The notes under the pieces are model-generated. The model was not told the origin of the DNA. It did not search any database and saw only the letters and a list, made by a program, of their open reading frames with translations. A stretch of 64,000 nucleotides of DNA from CADEFQ01 sp050185195 (GTDB lineage: Bacteria > Pseudomonadota > Gammaproteobacteria > Steroidobacterales > Steroidobacteraceae), in assembly GCA_050185195.1 (NCBI GenBank), contig JBFWZQ010000016.1:1-64000 (forward strand), written 5' to 3'. Below are positions 1 to 7,450 of the stretch, one piece after another. The translations under genes and the position numbers were made by a program. Every line of letters starts with the position of its first letter. The stretch's first letter is position 1.

Positions 1-55
1 CCACCTGCTTCAGAAACCCGATGATCTGCTCGTCCGTAAATCTCGACTTCTTCAT
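1..55 (-). CDS. IS3-family transposase OrfA, N-terminal fragment
   Basis: The minus strand from 55 reads MKKSRFTDEQIIGFLKQV and runs off the window. This is the characteristic N-terminus of the small helix-turn-helix OrfA protein of IS3-family elements, which binds the terminal inverted repeats and is joined to OrfB by programmed frameshifting. A purine-rich ribosome binding site (GAGGAGAGA) precedes the ATG. Only the first 18 residues are visible, so the IS group cannot be fixed. Confidence 0.8.
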   Translation of the reverse strand, partial: MKKSRFTDEQIIGFLKQV

Positions 56-123
56 GCCCGATCTCTCCTCGGAAATCGGACTCTACTAACCTCTCGCTGG
101 CACTGAAAACGGGGGGCAGGTCA
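1..123 (-). mobile_element. IS3-family insertion sequence, 5' end only
   Basis: The window opens inside an insertion sequence lying on the minus strand. Its outer end at 123 reads TGACCTGCCCCCCGTTTTCA, a typical IS3-family terminus, followed about 70 bp inward by the orfA start codon. It interrupts the integron cassette array 36 bp past the crossover point of the third attC site, so cassettes further left are either displaced or lost. The rest of the element lies outside the window. Confidence 0.8.
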
Positions 124-153
124 CGGGCTCACCGCAACATTTGCGGCCGGCGC

Positions 154-230
154 TTTGAACCGCCTGTGCGCCGGCACTTGATGCCGGAGCGAGCGGCGGT
201 GTGTCGCGCATCGGTCCCTGGCGGTTACAC
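154..230 (-). other. attC3, candidate cassette recombination site
   Basis: On the minus strand R'' is GTGTAAC (230-224) and R' is GTTCAAA (160-154). The adjacent bases pair exactly (AACCGCC against GGCGGTT), as expected for the outer stem of a folded attC. The spacing of 77 bp is normal. The R' box deviates from GTTRRRY at one base, and R'' does not fully match the cassette start GTTATAC, so it may be partly decayed. It would close a 220-bp cassette (160-379) in which I see no convincing gene on the minus strand. Confidence 0.5.
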
Positions 231-373
231 GCCGGCCTTACGCGATGAACTTCACCGCTGATGGACTGCGACCTTTCCCAATCGTGACCGCAACGCTTGG
301 GCGCCGCCGATCGGAGGGATTCTCATGCCGCAGCAGATCGACCCCGCGTCGATCAAGTTTTCTGATTCATGCC

Positions 374-461
374 GTATAACGATTGAGCTGAGCGCGCCGC
401 GCGCTGAGCTGTTGGGTGGGCACTTTATCCGTCACGGCCGCGCTCCAGCGATTTGTTAGGC
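374..461 (-). other. attC2, cassette recombination site
   Basis: On the minus strand R'' is GCCTAAC (461-455), overlapping the TAA stop of the upstream cassette gene, and R' is GTTATAC (380-374), 88 bp in total. R'' exactly complements the GTTAGGC at which its own cassette begins (940-934). The interior can fold imperfectly, with GC-rich arms. Crossover would fall between G380 and T379. Confidence 0.75.
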
Positions 462-911
462 GACCGCGAGAGCACGCCTAAGATCATTGCGGATGATCGA
501 CACGTGCACGAGGCCTTGTTCGTTACTGACAGTGCACGAAACTTCGTACACATCCGGCTCTCCCAAGCGGAACACGTGGGAAACTCGATCGTCAACGAAT
601 CGAACCGTTTGGAAATTCGGGCCGAGGATGGCATTAAGCTGCTCGGTGCCGATGCCTGCGGCCAGCGGCAGACCAATAGCGTGTAGGATGCTCGAGGATG
701 CCACTTCGCTGAGTTCTTCGAAGTAGAGTTCAATACCCCCTGTTCCTTCAGGGTTGTCCTCAAGCTGTCCGAACCAAGTGAAGCCGATTCCCTCGTAACG
801 CCAGGTGCCGCCCATCCACTCGAAGCCACCGTGCTCCGTAATGTGGGCAGCGGCCGGCAGAAAATTCGCCAAGCGAAGCTGCGAAAACCTTTCATAGGGG
901 ATGAGCTTCAT
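456..911 (-). CDS. Integron cassette protein, unknown function (151 aa)
   Basis: I do not recognise this protein. It starts MKLIPYERFSQLRL with ATG at 911, only 28 bp inside the cassette boundary at 939, and its TAA stop lies within the R'' box of attC2, the compact arrangement usual for cassette genes. It looks soluble and acidic, with no membrane segment or signal peptide and a few aromatic-rich stretches around residues 30-50. It would depend on the integron's cassette promoter, since there is almost no room for its own. Overlapping frames on both strands are open but lack this placement. Confidence 0.75.
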   Translation of the reverse strand: MKLIPYERFSQLRLANFLPAAAHITEHGGFEWMGGTWRYEGIGFTWFGQLEDNPEGTGGIELYFEELSEVASSSILHAIGLPLAAGIGTEQLNAILGPNFQTVRFVDDRVSHVFRLGEPDVYEVSCTVSNEQGLVHVSIIRNDLRRALAVA

Positions 912-933
912 ACAGGCACGGTGCCCCGAGGTC

Positions 934-1059
934 GCCTAACGATTGCGATCAGCGGCCGTCCGCCGACCTTTACTGCGCGCCGAGAGCGCAGAATCTTCCT
1001 TCGCGCTCTCGGCGCGCCTCGTATGCCCTGTCACGGCCCGCTGCATCGCGTAGTTAGGT
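934..1059 (-). other. attC1, cassette recombination site
   Basis: On the minus strand R'' is ACCTAAC (1059-1053), containing the stop codon of the first cassette gene, and R' is GTTAGGC (940-934), giving a 126-bp site. The interior holds a long imperfect palindrome in which GCGCGCCGAGAGCGC pairs with the GCGCTCTCGGCGCGC further on. R'' complements the GTTAGGT at the attI junction (1458-1452), as expected of the cassette occupying position 1. Confidence 0.85.
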
Positions 1060-1446
1060 GTCATTTCTGCGAAGTATATTGTTGCCGATGACTGCAATGG
1101 CTGCGAATAGGACCACTCCGCCAACGACGAGGTAGAGCGGGCCAAAAATAAAGATTAGTGCTGAAGTTGAAGAGATGTGGATGAATATGGCATCCACGTA
1201 CATGAGGGATGCGAACGCGAGGACCGCACCTGATGCAGTCACACTGGCGATTCCCGCAGCCTTTGTTCTGGTACCGATGGTTCGTGACAAGACGCCCATT
1301 GCGCAGTACGGGATCAGTGCCCAAAGCATGAATCCCACAAGCCGGAGAGAAATTTGCCACCCGGACGCGTGAAGCATTGTGTAAAGCGTGAGCAGGGCCG
1401 CGGCCGTCAGGAGAACAATGGAGATGCCAAGTGCACGAGCTGCCAA
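1054..1446 (-). CDS. Integron cassette membrane protein, unknown function
   Basis: This is the gene of the first cassette. The reading frame encodes about 130 residues with four hydrophobic segments (roughly residues 5-23, 33-52, 64-84 and 95-118) and ends RRNDT, so it is a small integral membrane protein. The start is uncertain: I take the TTG at 1446, which keeps the first membrane helix. A TTG at 1464 would lie in attI, upstream of the crossover point. The stop codon lies in the R'' box of attC1. No family was recognised. Confidence 0.65.
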   Translation of the reverse strand: MAARALGISIVLLTAAALLTLYTMLHASGWQISLRLVGFMLWALIPYCAMGVLSRTIGTRTKAAGIASVTASGAVLAFASLMYVDAIFIHISSTSALIFIFGPLYLVVGGVVLFAAIAVIGNNILRRNDT

Positions 1447-1450
1447 GTGA

Positions 1451-1471
1451 CACCTAACTACCAATTAGGTG
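1451..1471. other. attI recombination core
   Basis: The sequence contains CACCTAA and TTAGGTG as a perfect 7-bp inverted repeat with a 7-bp spacer, the form expected for the paired integrase-binding boxes of an integron attI site. The crossover lies within the GTTAGGT box read on the minus strand, between G1458 and T1457. The segment 1472-1581 up to intI would hold the remaining attI sequence and the promoters. I cannot assign -35/-10 boxes with confidence. Confidence 0.75.
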
Positions 1472-1581
1472 GTGAAAACAGTGGGATAAATCGTGGCGAA
1501 TACGCGAGATAATCTGCTGGCGCCGCGGCCGGGTCCCTGATTTGCTTGGCGAAAGTGACATGCAGCGCGATCTAACCCCCC

Positions 1582-2556
1582 GTGACGGATCCTACCCCCG
1601 CCCGCGGCCTTCTCGCCACCACCCGCGACCTGATGCGGACGCGGCACATGAGCCTGCGCACGGAGAAGGCCTACCTTCACTGGATCCGCCGTTATGTCAT
1701 TTTCCACGGGCGGCGCCCGCCGCAGGAACTCGGGGCTGCTGCGGTCGAGGCCTTCCTGACCGACCTCGCGACCCGACTGCACGTGGCCGCCTCCACCCAG
1801 AGCCAGGCGCTCGCGGCAATCCTGTTTCTCTACCGGCAGGTCCTCGCCATCGATCTCCCGTGGCTCGAGAACGTCGTGCGAGCGACGAAGCCCCGGCACC
1901 TGCCTGTCGTGCTGTCGCGCGACGAGGTGCGCCGCGTCCTCGCCGAGTTGCGCGGCACGCCGTGGCTGGTCGCGAGCCTGCTGTACGGCGGCGGGCTACG
2001 GCTCAACGAGGGGCTGGCGCTGCGCGTGAAGGACATCGATTTCGAACGCGGCGAGATGGTCGTGCGCGATGGCAAGGGTCGCAAGGACCGCATCACCACG
2101 CTTCCGCTGAGCCTGAAGGATGCGCTGATGGGTCACTTCACGCGTTTGCGCGCGTGGTTCGAGAACGAGCGTCGCCGCTCGCGGCCGGGAGTCTCGGTGC
2201 CGTTCGCGCTCGCCGGCAAGTATCCGGCGGCGCCGACGAGCTGGGCGTGGCAGTACGTGTTCCCCGCGGCGAGACTCTGCCAGGACCCGTACTCGGGCCA
2301 GCCAGTACGCCACCACGCGCACCCGAGCCCGATCCAGGGCGCCGTGGCGCTCGCGGTACGCAAGGCGCGGCTATTGAAGCCGGCCAGTTGCCACACTTTC
2401 CGCCATTGCTTCGCGACCCATCTGCTCGAGTCGGGCTATGACATCCGCACCGTGCAGGAGCTGCTCGGCCACAGCGACATCAAGACGACGATGATCTATA
2501 CGCACGTGCTGAACCGGGGCGGCCGCGGCGTGCTGAGTCCGCTCGACCGCGCCTGA
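1582..2556 (+). CDS. intI: Integron integrase IntI
   Basis: A site-specific tyrosine recombinase that inserts and excises gene cassettes by recombining attI with folded single-stranded attC. It has 324 residues, normal for IntI. The N-terminal core-binding domain (about 8-95) contains HMSLRTEKAYLHWIRR. The catalytic domain holds R140, H271, R274 (HTFRH), H297 (LLGH) and nucleophile Y306. The extra IntI-specific patch (about 208-230, ALAGKYPAAPTSWAWQYVFP) separates it from XerC/D. GTG at 1582 is chosen because the family usually begins just before this alpha-helical region. The gene appears complete, so the integron may still be active. It faces away from the cassettes and is convergent with the cytochrome gene 4 bp on. 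Confidence 0.95.
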   Translation: MTDPTPARGLLATTRDLMRTRHMSLRTEKAYLHWIRRYVIFHGRRPPQELGAAAVEAFLTDLATRLHVAASTQSQALAAILFLYRQVLAIDLPWLENVVRATKPRHLPVVLSRDEVRRVLAELRGTPWLVASLLYGGGLRLNEGLALRVKDIDFERGEMVVRDGKGRKDRITTLPLSLKDALMGHFTRLRAWFENERRRSRPGVSVPFALAGKYPAAPTSWAWQYVFPAARLCQDPYSGQPVRHHAHPSPIQGAVALAVRKARLLKPASCHTFRHCFATHLLESGYDIRTVQELLGHSDIKTTMIYTHVLNRGGRGVLSPLDRA

Positions 2557-2560
2557 CCCG

Positions 2561-3223
2561 TCAGGGAGCCAGCTCGGACAGGTATTCGGCCAGTCCGTCG
2601 ATGTCGTCGACGTCGAGCGTCGCGAGCCGCGCTATGTGGTCACGCGGGAAGTTCGGGCGCCGACCATCGACCGCATCGTGGAACTGGCGGCGCAGGTACA
2701 TGTACTGCTGCCCGGCGAGACGCGGCACGACCCGCAGTTCGCTGCCTTCGCCGCGCGCGCCGTGGCAAGTCGCGCATTCTTTGGCGAAGACGCGCGCGCC
2801 GCGCGCGCTGATCTCCGTCTCGCCACCCGGCCCGCCCCCGGCGGGCGCCATGTGCATGCCGGCGAGGTAGGCCGCGACATGCCCGATCTGCGCGTCGTTG
2901 CCGAAACGATGATCCCGCATGAGGCCTTCCATGCGCGCGTCCCAGCGCTCGCCCTCGCGATAGTCTCGCAGTTGCTTGACGATCACCGATCGATGCTGGC
3001 CCGCGATGGCCGGGACCTGCCCGTTCTCCGTGCCCTGCGCGTTGACGCCGTGGCAGCCGGCGCACTCCGCCGCGTAGAGCTGCGCCCCTTGCGAGGAGTC
3101 CGCGACGGCCGCAACGGCACTGCCGGGTGGTGCGCTTTCCCCCGGCGTGCCTCGATAGGCGCAGGCTGCGATGGTCATCGCCGCTGCGATGGCCAGGCCG
3201 AGGGAGGTCGTTCGTAGGGTCAT
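2561..3223 (-). CDS. Diheme c-type cytochrome lipoprotein (c4-like)
   Basis: A periplasmic electron-carrier protein of about 220 residues. MTLRTTSLGLAIAAAMTIAAC is a lipoprotein signal with Cys21 as the likely lipid anchor. Two heme-binding motifs, CAGCH and CATCH, sit one in each half, the arrangement of cytochrome c4-type tandem domains; later Met residues may serve as axial ligands. The longer open frame upstream runs through tRNA sequence, so ATG 3223 is the start. The gene is native chromosome, lying between the integron and the left end of the tRNA-integrated element, with no obvious oxidase partner nearby. Confidence 0.88.
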   Translation of the reverse strand: MTLRTTSLGLAIAAAMTIAACAYRGTPGESAPPGSAVAAVADSSQGAQLYAAECAGCHGVNAQGTENGQVPAIAGQHRSVIVKQLRDYREGERWDARMEGLMRDHRFGNDAQIGHVAAYLAGMHMAPAGGGPGGETEISARGARVFAKECATCHGARGEGSELRVVPRLAGQQYMYLRRQFHDAVDGRRPNFPRDHIARLATLDVDDIDGLAEYLSELAP

Positions 3224-3247
3224 GCGCGCTTTTCCGAAATGGTGAAC

Positions 3248-3289
3248 TGGGCCTGCCTGGATTCGAACCAGGGACCAAGGGATTATGAG
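3248..3289 (-). repeat. attL: displaced 3' half of tRNA-Met
   Basis: This 42-bp copy covers the anticodon loop (CTCATAA on the minus strand), variable loop, T arm and acceptor 3' strand of tRNA-Met, but no 5' half follows it. It differs from attR at two bases, which are the two partners of one T-stem base pair, so each copy folds. It marks the left boundary of the element and the original chromosomal tRNA end. Confidence 0.9.
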
Positions 3290-3422
3290 CCAAGATTCTG
3301 CCATGTAGTGCATGACTACGCTTGGCTAATGATCCCTACTCGATTTTAGGCAATTCAACGGCTTGCGTTAGGTTTCACTACTACTACTCGCTACTGTGTC
3401 CTACGCTGCGCCCATCCCCAAG

Positions 3423-3441
3423 TGCTGACTAGCTGCTGACT
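3423..3441 (+). repeat. Left arm-type repeat of the element
   Basis: The 19-bp sequence TGCTGACTAGCTGCTGACT occurs here, 133 bp inside attL and just before the integrase gene, and again in the same orientation at 12517-12535, close to attR. Paired repeats flanking the core att site in the circular form are what integrase or Xis arm-binding sites look like. Inferred from position only. Confidence 0.55.
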
Positions 3442-3466
3442 TGGGAACCAGACAACTGGAGGGCAT

Positions 3467-4882
3467 ATGCGAAAGCGACTTACAAATGTGATGGTCGAGA
3501 AATTCACGTGCGGTGTATTCACGTCGGGCAAGTTCAAGGGCCAGCCCAAGCCGCAGGACACTATCTGGGACTCAGAGGTGAAGGGCTTCGGGTGCCGCCT
3601 ATCCGCCAAGATGGGCACGCGCACCTATGTCCTCGTCCACCGCGTCAAGGGCACGGGGCAGGAGGTCTACATCACTATCGGTCGCCACGACGACGGCTGG
3701 CGACTGGGCAGCGGCGACCCGCAGTTTGATCCCCGGGCCAAGGCGCAGGAACTGAAGCTCAAGATGCGCGCGGGTATCAACCCCGTGGAGCAGGCAGCGC
3801 AGGAGCTCGCCGAGAAGCGCGCGCGGGAGACCCGGGACACGGCGCTGGCCACAACTCTCATGCAGGTGACGGAGCACTACCTGGAGCACAAGCGGACGAA
3901 GCACGGCCCGCTCCGCCTCGCGACGAAGATCGATGTTCGTCGCCATGTAGAAAAGAATATGAGCGACTGGCAGGACGAGCCCATCGCGAGCATCACGCGC
4001 GACAAGGCGCTCGCGAAGTTCGTCGCGATCACGGAACGCGGCGCACCGTCGCAGGCGAACTCGTGCATGGTGTACCTCCGCGCTCTCTGTAACCACGCGC
4101 GCGAGATGCACGTCACGCCCGACGGCCAGTATCCAATTCTCGCGGTGAACCCCGTCACGCAGATGTTCCGGCTGCGCAAGCCCAACCCTGAGAAGCCGCG
4201 CACCGGGCGCGTACCGCTGGATCGTGTCGGGGCCGTATGGTCCATGCTTCGCGAGCGCGCGGCGGAGGCACGGCGGGAGGTAGATCGTGCCGCCGCCGAT
4301 TGGCTCAGCATGGTGATGCTCACGGGCCTGCGCCTGACGGAAAGCGCTTCGCTGAAAAAGGCGGACGTGGACCTTGAGACCAAGACGCTGCATCTGCGCG
4401 GCGAGATCGAGAACGCCCAAGATGGATTCGAGGGCGTGAAGAATCACAGCGACTTGATCCTGCCGCTCAGCGAGACGCTATTCGTGATTTTGGAAGCCCG
4501 CATAACGGCGGCACGGGGCGATAACAGCCGAGCCAATGCCAGCCCGTACTTGTTTCCGAGCTACGGCAAGAAACGGCCGTACGTGACGGACACGCGAGCT
4601 TTGCTGGACGCAGTAGGCAAGGCTGCGGGCAGGCGCATTGTCACCCACGATTTTCGTCGCACGTACGAGGATCTGGCGAAGGCGGTAAAGGTTGATCCTG
4701 ACGAGCGTCGCCAGCTCCTGAATCATCTGGCCTCAGACGTTCACGGGCAGGCGTACAGCAACAATCCTGATCCCGAAGTGCTGCGCCCCGCCGTGGATGC
4801 CATCGCCAAATACGTCACGGACGCGGCGCTCGTCGCCGAATCGAAGAACGTGCTGCCGTTCGCGGCGAAGAAAGCTGGTTGA
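3467..4882 (+). CDS. Tyrosine integrase of the tRNA-Met element
   Basis: A P4-type phage integrase of 471 residues that should recombine attP with the tRNA-Met 3' end. The N-terminal arm-binding (DUF4102-like) domain covers about 1-110, with the usual D-x-x-x-x-G-F-G-x-R-x-S pattern (WDSEVKGFGCRLS). The SAM-like core-binding domain is about 125-235. The catalytic domain has R289 (TGLRLTES), H394 and R397 (HDFRR), H420 (LLNH) and Y430. It starts with ATG 3467 after a GGAGG. It lies immediately inside attL and reads into the element, the standard position. Complete and apparently functional. Confidence 0.93.
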   Translation: MRKRLTNVMVEKFTCGVFTSGKFKGQPKPQDTIWDSEVKGFGCRLSAKMGTRTYVLVHRVKGTGQEVYITIGRHDDGWRLGSGDPQFDPRAKAQELKLKMRAGINPVEQAAQELAEKRARETRDTALATTLMQVTEHYLEHKRTKHGPLRLATKIDVRRHVEKNMSDWQDEPIASITRDKALAKFVAITERGAPSQANSCMVYLRALCNHAREMHVTPDGQYPILAVNPVTQMFRLRKPNPEKPRTGRVPLDRVGAVWSMLRERAAEARREVDRAAADWLSMVMLTGLRLTESASLKKADVDLETKTLHLRGEIENAQDGFEGVKNHSDLILPLSETLFVILEARITAARGDNSRANASPYLFPSYGKKRPYVTDTRALLDAVGKAAGRRIVTHDFRRTYEDLAKAVKVDPDERRQLLNHLASDVHGQAYSNNPDPEVLRPAVDAIAKYVTDAALVAESKNVLPFAAKKAG

Positions 4883-4896
4883 TCAACGGTCGTTGA
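4883..4896. promoter_or_regulatory. Palindromic candidate operator downstream of int
   Basis: TCAACGGTCGTTGA is a perfect 6-bp inverted repeat with a 2-bp spacer, starting at the first base after the integrase stop codon. An AT-rich stretch (ATATATTC) follows, in the 174-bp gap ahead of the AlpA-like gene. A binding site for the small regulator, or a promoter operator, is the simplest reading. Confidence 0.35.
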
Positions 4897-5056
4897 TATA
4901 TTCGAACCGGTTTTGCCGAGATTGTAAGACGTAGTACGACACTGCTACATTGCCGCTGAGCCGCTACACGAATCCAGACTCGGATCATCCGAGGACCTCG
5001 CGGCTCTCGCCCTCTGGCAGCAAGACGCCGGGCACCTTGATCTAAGGACCCGAGCC

Positions 5057-5326
5057 ATGGTTGCTATCAAACCGACCGACGATGATTTCCTCGATCCCGC
5101 CCAGTGGATGTCCACGCAGGAGTTCGCGGGCATTCTTGGTGTCAAAGTCCAAGCCGTCTGGAACCGCGTCAGCACGGGCGAGGACATGCCCGAGTCGTAC
5201 AAATTCAGCGCGCGACTGACCCGCTTCTATCGCCCGGAAGTGAAGGCGTGGATTCTCGCCCGACAGCGCGTGACTGCGGGCGCCACGCAACGCCAGCGCC
5301 GCGAGGCTGCTCAAGCCCAGGCATAG
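5057..5326 (+). CDS. AlpA/Xis-like small DNA-binding protein
   Basis: An 89-residue protein with a winged-helix signature: MSTQEFAGILGVKVQAVWNR (about 18-37) is the DNA-binding helix pair, followed by a short wing and an R-F-Y-R-P-E-V segment (about 56-62) similar to the AlpA/MerR-like excisionase family. Such proteins act as excisionases or as activators of integrase genes in P4-like islands. It sits between the integrase and the replication-type gene, the usual place. Strongly basic C-terminus. The exact role (activator or excisionase) cannot be told from sequence. Confidence 0.7.
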   Translation: MVAIKPTDDDFLDPAQWMSTQEFAGILGVKVQAVWNRVSTGEDMPESYKFSARLTRFYRPEVKAWILARQRVTAGATQRQRREAAQAQA

Positions 5327-5486
5327 GAGTGCTGTTCCCAGGTTCTCCGCGCGTAAGCGATTGCGCGCCCATGTGGGGCGCGGGCGCGTGCGGCGCGGAG
5401 TCCGCGGGGAGTTAGTTTCGATTACGAAAAAGGGCGAGCCCGTCATCACTCAGGCCCGCCCCGGATGTACCGATAAGGAGGTACAC

Positions 5487-7085
5487 ATGAACGCGAATGC
5501 AAATGTAGGAAATGGCGCGGACTCATCGCAAGGGCTTCCGCCGGGCGTCGAAGAGGCAATGCAAGGCGATCCATCAGAGCCGCGCCTGAAGTGGCTGAAA
5601 CCTCTCCCGCTGAAGGCGGTGAGCAATCAGCCGGATGAATATCCGCTCCATGCATTGCCTCCGATCATCCGCGACGCCGTAGAAGAGGTGCAGCAGGACA
5701 CGCAGGCCCCGTGCGGGCTGGTCGCCGCGTCGGCCCTCAGCGTCGTATCGGCTGCGGTTCAATCCTATGTGAGCGTCGAGCGCGCCGAGGGCCTGCGGGG
5801 GCCGGTGTCGCTGTACCTGCTCACCATCGCCAAGAGCGGCGAACGGAAAACGGCCTGCGATAAGAGTTTCACTTCCGTCCTCTACGAATCGGACGACTGG
5901 CAGAGGGAAACGATGAACCCCGTGGTCGCCGAGTACACCGCCAAGAAGACCTCATGGGAAGCCATCGAGGCGGGGTACAAAGACGCGATACGAAAGGCGG
6001 CGCGCGAGGGCTCGATGATCGAGCATCTGGACAGGGCTCTCGTTGACCACGCTCTCCACCGGCCGCAAGCGCCTCGGGTACCGAAGGTGATGCGCGGCGA
6101 CGATACGCCGGAAGCTCTGGCGAGCGCGCTTGCGCAGTGGCCGGTGGCTGCCATCATCAGCGCCGAGGCCGGAATCATATTTGGCGCGCACGGCATGAAC
6201 CCGGATTCAGTCATGCGCAATCTCGCGCAGGCCAATGCCATTTGGGACGGCGGCCGCATTCAGCGCGGGCGCACCACACAGCAGAATATCGATATCGAAG
6301 GAATGCGCGTCACGATGGGTCTACAGGTGCAGCCTGCCGTCGTGCAGAACTTCATGGGCAGTAGCGGCGAGTTAGCACGGGGTATTGGCTGGATCGCCCG
6401 CTTCCTTCTTTCGGAGCCGGAATCGACGCAGGGCACCCGGTTCTATCGAGACCCGAAGCCCGGGCGTCCAGCGCTGGCCACATTTCTTGCTCGGGCGCGC
6501 GACGTGATGTCCTTCCCGGTGAACGTCGATCCGGACGGCCGCCTGATTACCACATCCCTCCGACTGGACACCGAGGCCAAGCACGCATGGGTCGCCTTCT
6601 ACGACGAGGTAGAGGAGGCTCTGGGCGACGGTCAGGAGTATGTCGAGGTCCAGGACGTGGCCAGCAAGACCGCCGAGCAGGCCGTGCGACTCGCCGGATG
6701 CTTCCATGCATTCAGTTATGGCCACGGCTCCGAGATCGGGCGCGAGAACATGCGGGAGGGCATCGACCTGGCGCGGTACTACCTCGGGGAGGCGCTGCGA
6801 TACTGCAAGCTGTCGGTCGTCTCGGGGGCAATGGGCGACGCGGACAAGCTGGAGCAGTTCATGCTTCGCGAGCTGTACACGAAAAAGATTTACCACATGC
6901 CAGAACGAACCCTCCGCCAGTACGCGCCGAAGTCAGTTCGGGAAAAGGGGAAGTTCGAAGCCGCCGTGGATATTCTGGAAGTTCACAATCGGGCGAAGCG
7001 CCTGAACGTATACGGCACGAAGAAAGACAACAGCACGAAGGTCATCTGCCTGAACCCCTACGTCGTCCACGAGTATCACCGCTGA
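5487..7085 (+). CDS. DUF3987 (YfjI-like) replication-associated protein
   Basis: A 532-residue protein of the DUF3987 family, found in phages, satellites and islands such as CP4-57 (YfjI) and thought to act in replication as a RecA-fold or helicase-like ATPase. The N-terminal part PLPLKAVSNQPDEYPLHALP is typical. TIAKSGERKTACDK (about 114-127) is a Walker A-like phosphate loop lacking one canonical glycine, as is usual in this family. The start at 5487 is fixed by a near-perfect AAGGAGGT six bases upstream; the frame is open further 5' but without such a site. It lies just before the repeat locus at 7084-7249, which could be its replication origin. Confidence 0.75.
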   Translation: MNANANVGNGADSSQGLPPGVEEAMQGDPSEPRLKWLKPLPLKAVSNQPDEYPLHALPPIIRDAVEEVQQDTQAPCGLVAASALSVVSAAVQSYVSVERAEGLRGPVSLYLLTIAKSGERKTACDKSFTSVLYESDDWQRETMNPVVAEYTAKKTSWEAIEAGYKDAIRKAAREGSMIEHLDRALVDHALHRPQAPRVPKVMRGDDTPEALASALAQWPVAAIISAEAGIIFGAHGMNPDSVMRNLAQANAIWDGGRIQRGRTTQQNIDIEGMRVTMGLQVQPAVVQNFMGSSGELARGIGWIARFLLSEPESTQGTRFYRDPKPGRPALATFLARARDVMSFPVNVDPDGRLITTSLRLDTEAKHAWVAFYDEVEEALGDGQEYVEVQDVASKTAEQAVRLAGCFHAFSYGHGSEIGRENMREGIDLARYYLGEALRYCKLSVVSGAMGDADKLEQFMLRELYTKKIYHMPERTLRQYAPKSVREKGKFEAAVDILEVHNRAKRLNVYGTKKDNSTKVICLNPYVVHEYHR

Positions 7086-7249
7086 GCGGTAGCACGGTAG
7101 CACGGTAGCACGTAGCTCACCCCTACACCGACGGGGTAGCAGTGCAGCTATACCTAGGCATCGATTTATAAAAAAGCTAGTACTACTACTATATTTCACT
7201 GTCGATTGGGGGGGCTGCTACGAGCTACCCTGCTACGCTGCTACCGCTC
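7084..7249. repeat. Iteron-like repeats in a large inverted repeat; possible origin
   Basis: Three tandem copies of CGGTAGCA (7088-7111) lie inside a left arm running 7084-7118. A right arm at 7222-7249 is its imperfect inverted copy (three GCTACC/GCTACG units). Between them are about 100 bp including an AT-rich core (7164-7197, TTTATAAAAAAGCTAG) and a run of TACTAC repeats. The locus overlaps the last two bases of the DUF3987 gene. Direct repeats, an inverted repeat and an AT-rich unwinding-like segment beside a replication gene suggest an origin; a bidirectional terminator is less likely given the lack of a U-tract. The remaining gap to 7450 shows no other feature. Confidence 0.5.
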
Positions 7250-7450
7250 GCCACTGACATCTATTCAGCCGGCCGCCGCGCGTAAGTAGGCGCGGGTACT
7301 TCACGTCTCATAAATGTGGCAACTACGAGTCCGCACACAGTCGGCAATCATCGTGATATGATGTGGCCGTCTGCTGATGCATTCTGCGTCTGCTGGCAAC
7401 CTCGCGCCGCCCTGAGGTTAATCGTCGCGGACCCTCAAAAGGAGGGTGCC

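Larger units (their letters stand above)
124..2556. mobile_element. Chromosomal integron: intI, attI and three cassettes
   Basis: The integrase gene (1582-2556, +) and the cassette genes (-) diverge from an attI site, the canonical integron layout. Two cassettes carry genes (940-1457 and 380-939) and a third, 160-379, has no convincing gene. In the first two, the R'' box at the cassette 3' end is the exact complement of the bases at that cassette's own start (ACCTAAC against GTTAGGT; GCCTAAC against GTTAGGC), a diagnostic of real cassettes. The array is truncated on the left by the IS end at 123. Confidence 0.9.

Noticed and set aside
325..459. 44-codon frame on the plus strand across the third cassette and attC2
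   Set aside because: It runs against cassette orientation and through a recombination site; no ribosome binding site.
1582..2556. XerC/XerD-type recombinase instead of an integron integrase
   Set aside because: The extra patch around residues 208-230 and the adjacent attI/attC sites are specific to IntI.
3248..3310. A second functional tRNA-Met gene at the left end of the element
   Set aside because: Only the 3' half is present; the sequence beyond the anticodon loop does not form a D arm or acceptor 5' strand.
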